From: Epilithonimonas arachidiradicis
GTDB lineage: Bacteria > Bacteroidota > Bacteroidia > Flavobacteriales > Weeksellaceae
NCBI RefSeq assembly: GCF_003610695.1
Contig: NZ_RAQH01000006.1
Span: 158,031-222,030 of the forward strand
Direction of reading: 5' to 3'
Length of the DNA: 64,000 nt
Position 1 is the first letter of the stretch; every line of letters starts with the position of its first letter. The translations under genes and the position numbers were made by a program. Below the pieces are notes generated by a model that saw nothing but the letters and a program-made list of their open reading frames with translations, was not told the DNA's origin and searched no databases. Of this stretch, positions 50,141 to 59,127 are shown piece after piece.

Positions 50141-51142
50141 TTAATAATCCAAAAGTCCCATTCCAAACTCATCATAAGTTGCTCCAGTATCCGTTCCCAA
50201 AGGCACAATACTTTCCAGCTTTTCAATGTCAGATTCGCTCAGTTGGATAGTTGCCGCTTCAATATTCTGCTCAAGATATTTTCTGCGTTTCGTTCCCGGA
50301 ATCGGAACAATCCCTTTACTGATAATCCAGGCCAAAGCCAGTTGGGAAGACGTAATTCCTTTATCCTTCGCCATATTTTCAATGGCTTCTACCAATTCGA
50401 TGTTCTTGTGGAATTGTTCCCCCTGAAAACGCGGAATTCCTCTTCGGAAATCATTTTCCGGCAAATCGTCAATCGTTTTGATATTTCCGGACAAAAATCC
50501 TCTTCCCAACGGAGAATATGCCACAAAACCAATTTCCAGTTCGTTCAGCGTTTTAATCACGCCTTTTTCTTCCACCGTTCTTTCAAACAGAGAATATTCA
50601 CTTTGAACTGCCGAAATCGGATGCACAGCGTGCGCTCTTTTCACCGTTTCAGAACCAACCTCCGACAAACCGATATAACCGATTTTTCCTTCTTTCACCA
50701 AATCGCTCATTGCTCCAACCGTTTCTTCAATCGGAACATTTTTATCGAGACGATGCATATAATAAAGGTCGATGTAATCGGTTTTCAGATTTTTTAAAGA
50801 ACGTTCAACAGATTTTTTCACATAATCTTTACTTCCATTGATTTTCCAGGTCACCTGTTCGTTATCATCAATTTCCCAACCGAATTTTGTCGCAATAATA
50901 TATTGTGCACGATGGCCTTCAATCGCTTTTGCAATCAACTGCTCATTTTTAAAAGGACCGTACAAATCGGCAGTGTCGAGAAAGTTTCCGCCTAATTCCA
51001 AAGAACGGTGAATGGTTGCAATCGCTTCTGTTTCATCCGTTTTGCCATACATATCGGCATCGCCAAAACCAGTCATTCCCATACATCCCAAACCGATATT
51101 CGGAATGATTAATCCCTGATTTCCTAATTTTACTTTTTTCAT
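50141..51142 (-). CDS. Aldo/keto reductase
   Basis: 333 residues, a TIM barrel of the AKR type. The catalytic tetrad is visible: Asp and Tyr in NFLDTADLYGPFKNE, Lys in YIIATKFGWE and His in DLYYMHRLDKN. The NADPH-binding end includes IVPIPGTKRRKYLEQNIEAA. The opening KLGNQGLIIPNIGLGCMGMT is typical of the AKR13/YhdN-like group. It reduces aldehydes or ketones; substrate unknown. It is flanked on both sides by paralogous AraC regulators on the same strand. Confidence 0.94.
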   Translation of the reverse strand: MKKVKLGNQGLIIPNIGLGCMGMTGFGDADMYGKTDETEAIATIHRSLELGGNFLDTADLYGPFKNEQLIAKAIEGHRAQYIIATKFGWEIDDNEQVTWKINGSKDYVKKSVERSLKNLKTDYIDLYYMHRLDKNVPIEETVGAMSDLVKEGKIGYIGLSEVGSETVKRAHAVHPISAVQSEYSLFERTVEEKGVIKTLNELEIGFVAYSPLGRGFLSGNIKTIDDLPENDFRRGIPRFQGEQFHKNIELVEAIENMAKDKGITSSQLALAWIISKGIVPIPGTKRRKYLEQNIEAATIQLSESDIEKLESIVPLGTDTGATYDEFGMGLLDY

Positions 51143-51232
51143 TTTGTCTTGATTTTTAATAAAACAAAGTTGATGAGAAATCTAAAATCGGATGTATGCA
51201 AATCGACGGATGTTGTATGAGAATTACTGATG

Positions 51233-52147
51233 TCAATTAAACGACTTCCGGAATTCCAAAGGAGAAATATCTGTTTTAGCTTTAAACAATTTACTGAAAG
51301 ATTGCGAATGTTCAAACCCCAATTCATAAGCAATTTCACTTACAGAAAGTTCTGTTGTAGACAGTTTTTCCTTAGCTTTTTGAATCAGCTTTTCGTGGAT
51401 GTGTTGTTGCGTGGTTTGTCCCGTTAAAGATTTCAGTAAGCTTCCTAAATAATTAGTAGAAATATTCAGAGACTCTGCAATGTAATTCGCAGTTGGCAAA
51501 CCTTTATTGATGACTTCATTTTTGAAATAATCTTCCAGAATATGTTCCAATTTATCCAAAATCTGATGATTGCTCTTTTTTCTGGTAATGAATTGTCTTT
51601 GATAAAATCTTTCACAGTAATTCAGAATAACCTCGATTTGAGAAATGATGATATTTTGCGTAAAAGCATCAATTCCAGATTGATATTCGCGTTCGATGCC
51701 TTTGAAAAGTCCAATCAACGTTTCTTCTTCTTTTTCAGAAAGAAACAACGCTTCATTAACATCATAACCGAAGAATTTATAATTGTGAATGGTCTTTGCC
51801 AAAGGTGTATTCCAGATAAAATCGGGATGAAAAGCCAAAAGAAAGCCGGACGGTTTTGTGTCGTATTTGTCAATAATCATCCTCACCAGTTGTCTTGGTG
51901 CAATAAAGCACATCAGACCACCGTCAAAATCATATTGACTCTGTCCGTAATGCAATTTTCCCTGGATATCACGCTTGAAACCCATAAAATACAATTCCTG
52001 AACCCAGCTGATTTCCGATTCCTCGATTTGATATTCCACCTGGCTGTAATCCACCAGACTAATCATTGGGTGTTGAGGTTGAGACAATCCGCAAATCCTG
52101 TGAAATTCGGCAACGGTGTCAATCGTATATAATTTTCTGTTACTCAT
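51233..52147 (-). CDS. AraC family regulator (paralogue B)
   Basis: 304 residues with the same architecture as the AraC gene at 48825: cupin-like N-terminal half (EFHRICGLSQPQHPMISLVD, GFLLAFHPDFIWNTPLAKTI) and C-terminal HTH pair (LPTANYIAESLNISTNYLGS, STTELSVSEIAYELGFEHSQ, SFSKLFKAKTDISPLEFRKS). The C-terminal part is almost the same as paralogue A; the sensing halves differ more, suggesting different effectors. It lies between the aldo-keto reductase and SDR genes on the same strand. Confidence 0.92.
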   Translation of the reverse strand: MSNRKLYTIDTVAEFHRICGLSQPQHPMISLVDYSQVEYQIEESEISWVQELYFMGFKRDIQGKLHYGQSQYDFDGGLMCFIAPRQLVRMIIDKYDTKPSGFLLAFHPDFIWNTPLAKTIHNYKFFGYDVNEALFLSEKEEETLIGLFKGIEREYQSGIDAFTQNIIISQIEVILNYCERFYQRQFITRKKSNHQILDKLEHILEDYFKNEVINKGLPTANYIAESLNISTNYLGSLLKSLTGQTTQQHIHEKLIQKAKEKLSTTELSVSEIAYELGFEHSQSFSKLFKAKTDISPLEFRKSFN

Positions 52148-52161
52148 AATCTAATAAGATT

Positions 52162-52190
52162 AAAGGCAACAATCCGAAAACTGTTGCCTT
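52162..52190 (-). terminator. Terminator after the SDR gene
   Basis: AAGGCAACA and TGTTGCCTT pair around ATCCGAAAAC; on the minus strand the stem is followed by TAATCTTATT. Confidence 0.7.
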
Positions 52191-52196
52191 ACAAAG

Positions 52197-53036
52197 TTAG
52201 TAATCTGTTGAAATACTTAATGTTTTGAAATCAGAAATTTCATTTTGAAGTGTGCTTAACTTGTTGTTCGCCATTTGAAAAGCATCGGAACCTAAAACCA
52301 AATGAACAGGTGGATTTTCCATTGCTGCCAATTCTATCAATGCCACAGCTGCTTTTTCCGGGTCACCAGGCTGATTGCCGTTGATGTCCTGCTCGTGCGT
52401 TTTTTGAATTTTTCTGGCCGTTGCATAAGCATCAATTTCATTTTCAGGTGTGCGAAGAGAACTGCCGGTTAAAAAGTCAGTTCTGAAATAACCGGGATAA
52501 ACAACGGTTGCATTCACTCCAAATTCTTTCGCTTCCGCAGCCAAAGCTTCCGTGAAACCGACAACGGCAAACTTGGTAGCGCAATAGATTCCCCAACCTG
52601 GAAAATCTCCTGAAAGTCCGCCAATTGATGCAATGTTGATAACGAGACCATTTTTCTGTGCTCTGAGGTATGGCATTGATTTTCTGATGACATTAAGAGA
52701 GCCGAAGACATTGGTGTCAAAATTCTGACGGCTTTCTTTATCGGTTAATTCTTCTAGAGTTCCCAATTGTCCGTAACCCGCATTATTCACGATAACATCC
52801 AATTTTCCGAATTTCTCAACTGTTTTAGAAATCGCTTCTGAAACAGAATTTTCATTAATCAAATTCACTTCCAACGGAAGAAAAGTTGAATTTTCTACGC
52901 TGATGACTTTCTGTAATTCTGAAACGTTTCTGGATGTTGCAGCTACGGAATTGCCTTCTGCCAATAATTTTTTTACTAAGGTTAAACCTAAACCTTTTGA
53001 GGCACCTGTCACGAACCATACTTTTTTTGTACTCAT
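52197..53036 (-). CDS. Short-chain dehydrogenase/reductase (SDR)
   Basis: 279 residues. Classical SDR: coenzyme loop VTGASKGLGLTLVKKLL, NNAG motif (VIVNNAGYGQLGTLEEL), Ser in INIASIGGLSGDFPGWG and the active site Tyr-x3-Lys (YCATKFAVVGFTEALAAEAK). The C-terminal GDPEKAAVALIELAAMENPP and LVLGSDAF are typical of the SDR group with many oxidoreductases of unknown substrate. The AraC gene (paralogue B) follows on the same strand. NADP use is suggested by the Arg/Ser after the second strand (ATSRN). Confidence 0.95.
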   Translation of the reverse strand: MSTKKVWFVTGASKGLGLTLVKKLLAEGNSVAATSRNVSELQKVISVENSTFLPLEVNLINENSVSEAISKTVEKFGKLDVIVNNAGYGQLGTLEELTDKESRQNFDTNVFGSLNVIRKSMPYLRAQKNGLVINIASIGGLSGDFPGWGIYCATKFAVVGFTEALAAEAKEFGVNATVVYPGYFRTDFLTGSSLRTPENEIDAYATARKIQKTHEQDINGNQPGDPEKAAVALIELAAMENPPVHLVLGSDAFQMANNKLSTLQNEISDFKTLSISTDY

Positions 53037-53157
53037 TTTTGATTGTTTTTAATGGGTTAATTATTACAATGCAAAGTTGAAAAAGAGTGAAATCTTCTGT
53101 GTGACCAAATCAAAGATTGTTGTAGCCAAAACTACGATGATAGATTTTGGGGTCTTT

Positions 53158-53250
53158 TTTTACCCTGAGCGAAGTCGAAGGACTCCCGCTTTTGTCACTC
53201 TGAGGTTCTCGAAGAGTCCGTTCAAGCCGGGGCGCAATTGTATAACGTTC
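53158..53250 (+). repeat. Dispersed intergenic repeat, family 1, copy 5
   Basis: Contains CCCTGAGCGAAGTCGAAGGA, CTCCCGCTTTTGTCACTCTG, AGGTTCTCGAAGAGTCCGTT and CAAGCCGGGGCGCAATTGTA. GAGCGAAGTCGAAGGACTC and GAGGTTCTCGAAGAGTC are arms of a hairpin. It lies in the 383-bp gap 53037-53419, which otherwise shows no gene. Confidence 0.75.
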
Positions 53251-53419
53251 ATATTTTGCGCATAACTTTTGTTAATTCTCAAAACAAAATAAAAATCTAA
53301 ATTTACCACAGGCACAAATCCTTAAATTTTAATTATGAAATCGCGACGATTAGCAAGCAAAAACGCCAATGAAGAGACAGCGATTGCATATGACTTTTAA
53401 AAACAATAAACATCTAAAT

Positions 53420-54301
53420 ATGAATCTATATACACAGCCAATGTTGCGCGAAGATGCGCTAAAAGATAAAGTTGCAATTGTTACGGGTGGCGGAAGCGGT
53501 CTTGGAAAAGCAATGACCAAATATTTTCTGGAACTCGGAGCGAAAGTCGTTATCACTTCAAGAAACTTGGAAAAACTGCAGGGGACAGCAAAAGAACTGG
53601 AAGAACAAACTGGTGGAAAAGTGCTTTGTGTGGCTTGCGATGTCAGAAATTGGGAAGAAGTGGAAGCGATGAAAGAAGCGGCTTTAAAAGAATTCGGGAG
53701 AATCGATATTCTTTTAAACAACGCTGCCGGGAATTTCATTTCGCCAACCGAAAGATTAACACATTCGGCTTTTGATTCAATTTTAGATATAGTTTTGAAA
53801 GGAACCAAGAACTGTACATTGTCTGTCGGAAAATATTGGATTGATAACAAAATTCCTGGAACCGTTCTTAACATCGTAACAACTTATGCCTGGACAGGCT
53901 CAGCTTATGTTGTTCCGTCGGCTTGTGCAAAAGCAGGTGTTCTGGCAATGACCAGAAGTCTGGCGGTAGAGTGGGCAAAATATGGCATCCGTTTTAATGC
54001 CATTGCGCCGGGACCATTTCCAACGAAAGGTGCCTGGGACAGGTTGTTGCCTGGTGATTTGCAGGAGAAATTTGATATGAGAAAGAAAGTGCCGTTGAGA
54101 AGAGTTGGCGAACATCAGGAGCTAGCCAACCTTGCGGCATATCTCGTTTCTGATTATTCTGCTTATATGAATGGGGAAGTTGTCACAATCGATGGTGGAG
54201 AATGGCTTCAGGGTGCTGGTGAGTTCAATATGTTGGAGGATATTCCTCAGGAAATGTGGGATGCTTTGGAAGCAATGATAAAAGCCAAGAAATCGAATTA
54301 A
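53420..54301 (+). CDS. SDR of the 2,4-dienoyl-CoA reductase (DECR) type
   Basis: 293 residues from the ATG at 53420 (MNLYTQPMLREDALKDKVAI); the longer frame adds 17 residues without support. Coenzyme loop TGGGSGLGKAMTKYFLELGA, NNAAGNFISPTERL, and the DECR-specific replacement of the usual YxxxK by YVVPSACAKAGVLAMTRSLA, followed by IRFNAIAPGPFPTKGAWDRL. In DECR enzymes this segment binds the enoyl-CoA. It would reduce the double bond of 2,4-dienoyl-CoA in beta-oxidation of unsaturated fatty acids; other enoyl-CoA substrates are possible. No other fatty-acid genes adjoin. Confidence 0.92.
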   Translation: MNLYTQPMLREDALKDKVAIVTGGGSGLGKAMTKYFLELGAKVVITSRNLEKLQGTAKELEEQTGGKVLCVACDVRNWEEVEAMKEAALKEFGRIDILLNNAAGNFISPTERLTHSAFDSILDIVLKGTKNCTLSVGKYWIDNKIPGTVLNIVTTYAWTGSAYVVPSACAKAGVLAMTRSLAVEWAKYGIRFNAIAPGPFPTKGAWDRLLPGDLQEKFDMRKKVPLRRVGEHQELANLAAYLVSDYSAYMNGEVVTIDGGEWLQGAGEFNMLEDIPQEMWDALEAMIKAKKSN

Positions 54302-54321
54302 TTTAAAAATAAACCTTATTC

Positions 54322-54358
54322 AATCTCAAGTTTGTAACAAATTTGAGATTTTTTTTAC
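54322..54358 (+). terminator. Terminator after the DECR-like gene
   Basis: AATCTCAA and TTGAGATT form the stem around a GTTTGTAACAAAT loop, followed by TTTTTTTT. Confidence 0.8.
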
Positions 54359-54390
54359 TTATTTTGATAATGTTATAAATCTTTCCACTA

Positions 54391-56325
54391 ATGAAATTCA
54401 AACTCCCTAATTTGATTTCTGCTATAGCAATATTTGCTTTTGTCGGCAATTCTTACGCTCAGGAATCTCCAAAGTATGACTATACAGAAGCTTTCAAGCC
54501 ATTTTTCTATCCTCAAACCGGAACCGAAACCCGTTCGGCAAGCGGACAACCGGGACACAAATACTGGCAAAACTCCGCCGATTATCAACTGAATGTCAGT
54601 CTTAACGAAGCTAACAATGAATTGACAGGTTCAGCCGAAATTACTTATACCAATAACAGCCCGGACCAATTAGGCTTTCTTTGGCTACAACTGGACCAAA
54701 ATCTTTTTGCTAAAGATTCCAGAGGGAATGCTGTAGTGCCTTTGTCTGGAAGTAGAAATGGTGCACACGGCGAAACATTTGACGGCGGCTACAAAATTAA
54801 ATCGGTAAAATACGATGGAAAAGATGTTAAATATACCATCACCGACACCAGAATGCAGATTGACCTTCCAAACGATTTGAAAGCAAACGGCGGTGTTGCA
54901 AAATTAAAAATCGAATATTCTTTTATTTCTCCAAAATACGGATCTGACAGAATGGGAGTGGAAGATACCAAGAACGGGAAGATCTTCACATTGGCGCAAT
55001 GGTATCCGAGAATGTGCGTGTACGACGATGTGATGGGTTGGAACACTTTGCCATATCTAGGTGCTTCAGAATTCTATTTGGAATACGGAACTTTGTCTGC
55101 TAATATCACTGTTCCGGCTAATCATTACGTTGTAGCTTCGGGAGAATTACTGAATGAAAAAGAAGTTTATTCCAAAGAAGAAATCAACCGTTGGAACGAA
55201 GCCAGAAAGAGCGATAAAACGGTGATGATTCACCCGGAATCAGAATTAAGAAAAGGAAGTAATTCAGGAACAAAAACCTGGAAATTCAAAATAGAAAAAG
55301 CGAGGGATTTTGCGTGGGCTTCATCATCGGCATTCATTATCGATGCGGCGAGAATCAATCTGCCGAGTGGGAAGAAATCGTTGGCCATCTCGGCTTATCC
55401 TGTAGAAAGCGCAGGCGACAAAGCTTGGGGGCGCTCAACCGAATATACAAAAGCTGCTATAGAGCATTACTCCGGAAAATGGTTTGAATATCCATATCCA
55501 GCTGCCACCAACGTTGCAGGAAATGAAGGCGGAATGGAATATCCGGGGATCGTTTTCTGTCACAGAGCATCAAAAGGTGCTGACCTTTGGGGTGTTACAG
55601 ACCACGAATTTGGACACACCTGGTTTCCTATGATTGTCGGCTCCAATGAAAGAGTGTTTGCCTGGATGGATGAAGGTTTCAATACATTTATCAATGAACT
55701 TTCGACGGAAGCTTTCAACAAAGGCGAATATTATCATAAGCAGGATATAAGCAAAATTGGACCGTTTGTTCAGAGTGATAACTTTGAACAGATTATGGTT
55801 GGTCCCGATAATATGAAGGAAAGAAGTATTGGTGTTTTGGCTTACTTCAAACCAGGTGTTGGATTGGGAATCTTGAGAGAAACTATTTTGGGTCCTGAGA
55901 AGTTTGATAAAGCATTCAAAACATATGTTCATAGATGGGCGTTCAAACATCCTACACCTTGGGATTTCTTCCACACGATGGAAAATGTTTCTGGCGAGGA
56001 GCTGAATTGGTTCTGGCGAGGCTGGTTTATGAACAAATGGAAAGTAGATCAGGCGGTGAAAAATGTGAAACCTGTCAATGGCGATTTCAAAAACGGCGCA
56101 CAGATCACCGTTGAAAATATTGGACAATTGCCAATGCCGACAACAGTTCTTATAACTTTCAAAGATGGAACGAGCCAGACGGTTAAATTACCGGTTGAGG
56201 TTTGGAAACGCAATACGGAATGGACTTTCCAAATCGATTCTACAAAAGAAGTAACGAATGTAAAATTGGATCCGCAATCCATTGTTCCGGATATCAATCC
56301 TAAGAATAATGCTTGGCCGAATTAG
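54391..56325 (+). CDS. M1 family metallopeptidase
   Basis: 644 residues with a signal peptide ([20 protein letters not shown]). The M1 beta-sandwich N-domain (about 45-260) is followed by the catalytic domain with [11 protein letters not shown] in place of Gx[12 protein letters not shown] (His405, Glu406, His409) and Glu428 in WMDEGFN as zinc ligands and catalytic residues. M1 enzymes are zinc aminopeptidases; the missing Asn of GAMEN and the length suggest a Bacteroidota secreted subgroup. Its C-terminal part has no T9SS sorting domain, so it is probably periplasmic. Confidence 0.94.
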   Translation: MKFKLPNLISAIAIFAFVGNSYAQESPKYDYTEAFKPFFYPQTGTETRSASGQPGHKYWQNSADYQLNVSLNEANNELTGSAEITYTNNSPDQLGFLWLQLDQNLFAKDSRGNAVVPLSGSRNGAHGETFDGGYKIKSVKYDGKDVKYTITDTRMQIDLPNDLKANGGVAKLKIEYSFISPKYGSDRMGVEDTKNGKIFTLAQWYPRMCVYDDVMGWNTLPYLGASEFYLEYGTLSANITVPANHYVVASGELLNEKEVYSKEEINRWNEARKSDKTVMIHPESELRKGSNSGTKTWKFKIEKARDFAWASSSAFIIDAARINLPSGKKSLAISAYPVESAGDKAWGRSTEYTKAAIEHYSGKWFEYPYPAATNVAGNEGGMEYPGIVFCHRASKGADLWGVTDHEFGHTWFPMIVGSNERVFAWMDEGFNTFINELSTEAFNKGEYYHKQDISKIGPFVQSDNFEQIMVGPDNMKERSIGVLAYFKPGVGLGILRETILGPEKFDKAFKTYVHRWAFKHPTPWDFFHTMENVSGEELNWFWRGWFMNKWKVDQAVKNVKPVNGDFKNGAQITVENIGQLPMPTTVLITFKDGTSQTVKLPVEVWKRNTEWTFQIDSTKEVTNVKLDPQSIVPDINPKNNAWPN

Positions 56326-56358
56326 ACTTGTAGATTCAAGATAAAAGAATCAAGACAT

Positions 56359-56391
56359 AAAAAACGCTCCAAAATCGGAGCGTTTTTTATT
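56359..56391 (+). terminator. Terminator after the M1 peptidase gene
   Basis: AAAAAACGCTCC and GGAGCGTTTTTT pair perfectly around AAAATC. Confidence 0.92.
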
Positions 56392-56443
56392 GATATAAGA
56401 TAAAAGTCTATCATCTATCCGTTTATTCTCTCAAAATAATCTA

Positions 56444-57565
56444 CTATAAAGCCACCATCTCAGTGACTTCCACATCATAACCGGAAAGGATCGGTTTAAT
56501 ATTAGGATTCTGGGTGATTACTTTAAATTTATTAATGCCAAGGTCTTTCAAAATCTGAGTTCCGATGCCATAATCCCGGAAATTTGGTGCAATCGTCGGC
56601 TGTTCGCTGGTGCCATCCTGGAAATTAAGAAAATGTTTGATTCTGCTTAATGTATTTTCTTTGTTAGAAACATTGTTGATAAAAACCACAGCACCTTTTC
56701 CTTCTGCGTTGATGAGGTCTGTCACCTTCTGCATCAATGGATGCTCGCCGTTAGACAATCTGCTGAACACATCGAAGTAGGTTCCCGAAGACTGCACCCT
56801 CACAAGAACCGCTTCATCTGCAGACCAGGTTCCTTTTGTTAAGGCATAATGGATCTGCTCAGTTGGTTTCTCTTCAAATACGTAAAATTTGAAATCGCCA
56901 AAATGGGTTTTGATATCACGCTCTTCGATTCTCTCAACAAGGTCACCTTGTCTCAATCGGTAATGGATCAGATCTTCAATAGAAACCACTTTCAGATTAT
57001 GTTTTTTACCAAACTCCAGAAGCTGTGGCAATCTGGACATAGTTCCGTCTTCATTCAGGATTTCGCAAATGACACCGCCTTCCTTCAGTCCGGCTAGTCT
57101 TGTCAGGTCAATAGCGGCCTCCGTGTGGCCAGCTCTTTTTAGAACACCGCCTTCTCTGGCACGGAGTGGGAAGATGTGTCCCGGTCTCATCAGGTCACCG
57201 GGTTTTGTGTCCGGGTCCATAATGGCTTGGATCGTTTTTGCACGGTCACTTGCCGAGATTCCCGTTGTTGCACCTTTTCCAAGAAGATCTACGGAAATGG
57301 TAAAAGCTGTTTCCTTTGGATCGGTAGAGTTGGCTACCATCGAGTGAAGCTCCAGTTCATCACAACGTTTTTCGGTTAACGGCATACAAATCAAACCTCT
57401 TGCATAAGTTGCCATAAAATTAACAATCTCAGTCGTTGTCAGTTCGGCAGCAGCCAGAAGGTCGCCTTCGTTTTCACGGTCTTCATCATCTACAACGATG
57501 ACCATTTTCCCGTTTTTCAGATCCTCTAGCGCTTCTTCAATCGTATTAAGTTGGAATTTATCCAT
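56444..57565 (-). CDS. ribB: 3,4-Dihydroxy-2-butanone-4-phosphate synthase with a degenerate GTP cyclohydrolase II-like domain
   Basis: 373 residues from the ATG at 57563-57565 (MDKFQLNTIEEALEDLKNGK). The first 205 residues are a complete RibB domain (VIVVDDEDRENEGDLLAAAE, GLICMPLTEKRCDELEL, TGISASDRAKTIQ, RPGHIFPLRAREGGVLKRAG, HTEAAIDLTRLAGLKEGGVI), which makes the four-carbon unit of riboflavin. The remaining 165 residues resemble RibA but lack its zinc Cys residues (VRVQSSGTYFDVFSRLSNGE instead of a Cys-bearing segment) and the RxEGRG catalytic loop (the site reads NKENTLSRI). It is therefore a RibBA-like protein that has lost RibA function; an intact ribA lies at 36669-37262. Confidence 0.93.
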   Translation of the reverse strand: MDKFQLNTIEEALEDLKNGKMVIVVDDEDRENEGDLLAAAELTTTEIVNFMATYARGLICMPLTEKRCDELELHSMVANSTDPKETAFTISVDLLGKGATTGISASDRAKTIQAIMDPDTKPGDLMRPGHIFPLRAREGGVLKRAGHTEAAIDLTRLAGLKEGGVICEILNEDGTMSRLPQLLEFGKKHNLKVVSIEDLIHYRLRQGDLVERIEERDIKTHFGDFKFYVFEEKPTEQIHYALTKGTWSADEAVLVRVQSSGTYFDVFSRLSNGEHPLMQKVTDLINAEGKGAVVFINNVSNKENTLSRIKHFLNFQDGTSEQPTIAPNFRDYGIGTQILKDLGINKFKVITQNPNIKPILSGYDVEVTEMVAL

Positions 57566-57583
57566 TATTTCAAAAAATTTTTG

Positions 57584-57591
57584 CAAAGATA
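57584..57591 (-). promoter_or_regulatory. Promoter -7 box for ribB
   Basis: TATCTTTG on the minus strand, 18 bp before the ATG at 57565. No FMN riboswitch is seen in the short leader. Confidence 0.55.
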
Positions 57592-57649
57592 CTTATTTAG
57601 AACCTAAATAAACATTGTAATAATCAATTAAAAATATGCGAAAAATGTA

Positions 57650-57752
57650 TTTTCAGAAGCCGGGAACCTGCTGTCCACTCATACTCCTCGCTCTGGCGCT
57701 CCACTGCGTTCCGCACCATCGCTGTGGGGTAACCGTTACCATCAGGGCTATA
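57650..57752 (+). repeat. Dispersed intergenic repeat, family 1, copy 6
   Basis: Begins TTCAGAAGCCGGGAACCTGC and continues TCCACTCATACTCCTCGCTC, TGGCGCTCCACTGCGTTCCG, TGTGGGGTAACCGTTACCAT and CAGGGCTATAAC. It shares long strings with the inverted copy at 30495-30648. Confidence 0.8.
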
Positions 57753-57822
57753 ACACAATTAAGTGATTATTATTTGGCTAAGTCATCAAATCCAAATTTT
57801 TCCAAGAAAGTTGAAGATAAAA

Positions 57823-57852
57823 TTTGAAATTTGAAAAAAAACACTAAATTTG
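57823..57852 (+). promoter_or_regulatory. Promoter of the tRNA-Cys gene
   Basis: TTTG at 57823-57826 and TAAATTTG at 57845-57852 with an 18-bp spacer; the mature tRNA begins 15 bp later. Confidence 0.65.
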
Positions 57853-57867
57853 CAAACCAAACAAAAT

Positions 57868-57941
57868 GGTGCTTTGGCCGAGTGGCTAGGCAGTGGTCTG
57901 CAACACCATCTACAGCGGTTCGAATCCGCTAGGCACCTCCA
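57868..57941 (+). tRNA. tRNA-Cys (anticodon GCA)
   Basis: A cloverleaf folds with acceptor stem GGTGCTT/AGGCACC, D-loop GGCCGAGTGGCTAGGCA, anticodon GCA within GTCTGCAAC, T-arm AGCGGTTCGAATCCGCT, discriminator T (U73, a cysteine identity base) and an encoded CCA. 74 nt including CCA. Confidence 0.95.
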
Positions 57942-57982
57942 AACCCTAATTCATTTTTTTAGAATGTCTTAGGGTTTTTTAT
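57942..57982 (+). terminator. Terminator after tRNA-Cys
   Basis: AAACCCTAA and TTAGGGTTT pair around an AT-rich loop (TTCATTTTTTTAGAATGTC), followed by TTTATTG. The gap from here to 58179 is AT-rich with no gene. Confidence 0.75.
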
Positions 57983-58179
57983 TGCCTTATTTTTCATAGG
58001 TAAAATTTCATACTTTTTTAAAAAACATAAGCTCACTTCCAAAAATGGTAAAAAAACTGAATATTATTCTGAATAGATAATTATGATTTTTTACGATATT
58101 CATAATTATAATATTGTTATTGTGTTTTATTTTGGTATTATTATTGTAAAAATTACGTAAATCACTAAAATAAGTTATT

Positions 58180-59043
58180 ATGAAAAAGTTTTTTACATTT
58201 GTTGGACTTGTGTCCTCAGTGGCATTTTTTAATGCGCAGATTGTTATCAATGAAATTTATACAGCAGGCGGTCTTCTTAATGCCCTATTTCGTACAGATT
58301 TTATTGAATTGAAAAATATTGGACCTTCTACGGCTTCTCTTAACGGAGCAACTATTCAATATGGTGACGCTTTTAGTCAGTTTACACAATATCATAATCT
58401 TCCCAACATTACTTTAGCACCTGGTCAGACCTATTTGATTCAGCAAGGTTCTGAAGGAACTGCAGGTGAAGGTCTTCTTGGTGTAAATCTGATTGTAGAT
58501 GTGGTTCTTAATTTAGATGGTTCCGGTCCTGTAGCGGGTGTTGGTCTTCAATTGGGATTAGCTTCTGGAAAAGTGGCTTTGGCAACCAATAATGTCCGTG
58601 TAACTGGACCGACAGCGTCTAATGTTATTGACTTTGTAGGATATGGTCTGGCAAATCAATTTGAAGGTGCTGGGGCTGCGCCGTCACCATTGCTTCTATT
58701 TTCTATCTCAAGAAATGCAAATGGAGATGACACCAATAATAACAACATAGATTTTTCTGTTTCGGTTCCAACGCCTCAGGGTAGTGGTCAGACTTTAGCA
58801 GTTGGCGATGTTAATGGTTCTAAATCAGCATTCATTAGAAATACATTGGTAAAGAATAACGAAGTTTATTTCAGTTCCGATGTTCAGGATGTTCAGTTCT
58901 TTACAATGTCCGGACAGCTTGTGAAAAAGGCTAATGTTAAAGCTGGTGCAAAAGTGAATGTCGCAGATTTGCCAAAAGGTAACTATATTGTCACAGGAAC
59001 TGTGAATAATAATAAAGTTACTGAACGAGTTTTGAAAGAATAA
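58180..59043 (+). CDS. Secreted lamin-tail-domain protein with T9SS sorting signal
   Basis: 287 residues with a signal peptide (FFTFVGLVSSVAFFNAQ). Residues 20-185 match a lamin tail domain (IVINEIYTAGGLLNALFRTD, FIELKNIGPSTASLNGATIQ, LAPGQTYLIQQGSEGTAGEG, NVIDFVGYG). The C-terminal 75 residues (VYFSSDVQDVQFFTMSGQLV, KKANVKAGAKVNVADLPKGN, YIVTGTV) are a T9SS type A-like sorting domain. The lamin tail fold is common in extracellular Bacteroidota proteins and may bind DNA or nucleotides; here no enzyme domain accompanies it. No neighbouring gene hints at a role. Confidence 0.85.
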   Translation: MKKFFTFVGLVSSVAFFNAQIVINEIYTAGGLLNALFRTDFIELKNIGPSTASLNGATIQYGDAFSQFTQYHNLPNITLAPGQTYLIQQGSEGTAGEGLLGVNLIVDVVLNLDGSGPVAGVGLQLGLASGKVALATNNVRVTGPTASNVIDFVGYGLANQFEGAGAAPSPLLLFSISRNANGDDTNNNNIDFSVSVPTPQGSGQTLAVGDVNGSKSAFIRNTLVKNNEVYFSSDVQDVQFFTMSGQLVKKANVKAGAKVNVADLPKGNYIVTGTVNNNKVTERVLKE

Positions 59044-59057
59044 TTTAATTTCCAATT

Positions 59058-59096
59058 AAAAAGAGAGAGCTGTCATTTGATAGCTCTTTTTATTTA
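59058..59096 (+). terminator. Terminator after the lamin-tail gene
   Basis: AAAAAGAGAGAGCT and AGCTCTTTTTAT form the stem around GTCATTTGAT. Confidence 0.8.
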
Positions 59097-59127
59097 TAAT
59101 TTGAATCTGATTATGTCTTTTTTAAAA

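Noticed and set aside
50111..50797. A 228-codon open frame on the plus strand
   Set aside because: Antisense of the aldo/keto reductase gene; composition (many F, R, S, N) is typical of a shadow frame.
53369..53419. Longer N-terminus for the DECR-like SDR
   Set aside because: The extra 17 residues are not part of the family and follow no promoter box; the ATG at 53420 gives the expected start.
57868..57941. Integration site use of tRNA-Cys
   Set aside because: Neither flank contains an integrase or a repeat of the tRNA 3' end; the downstream genes look like ordinary chromosome.
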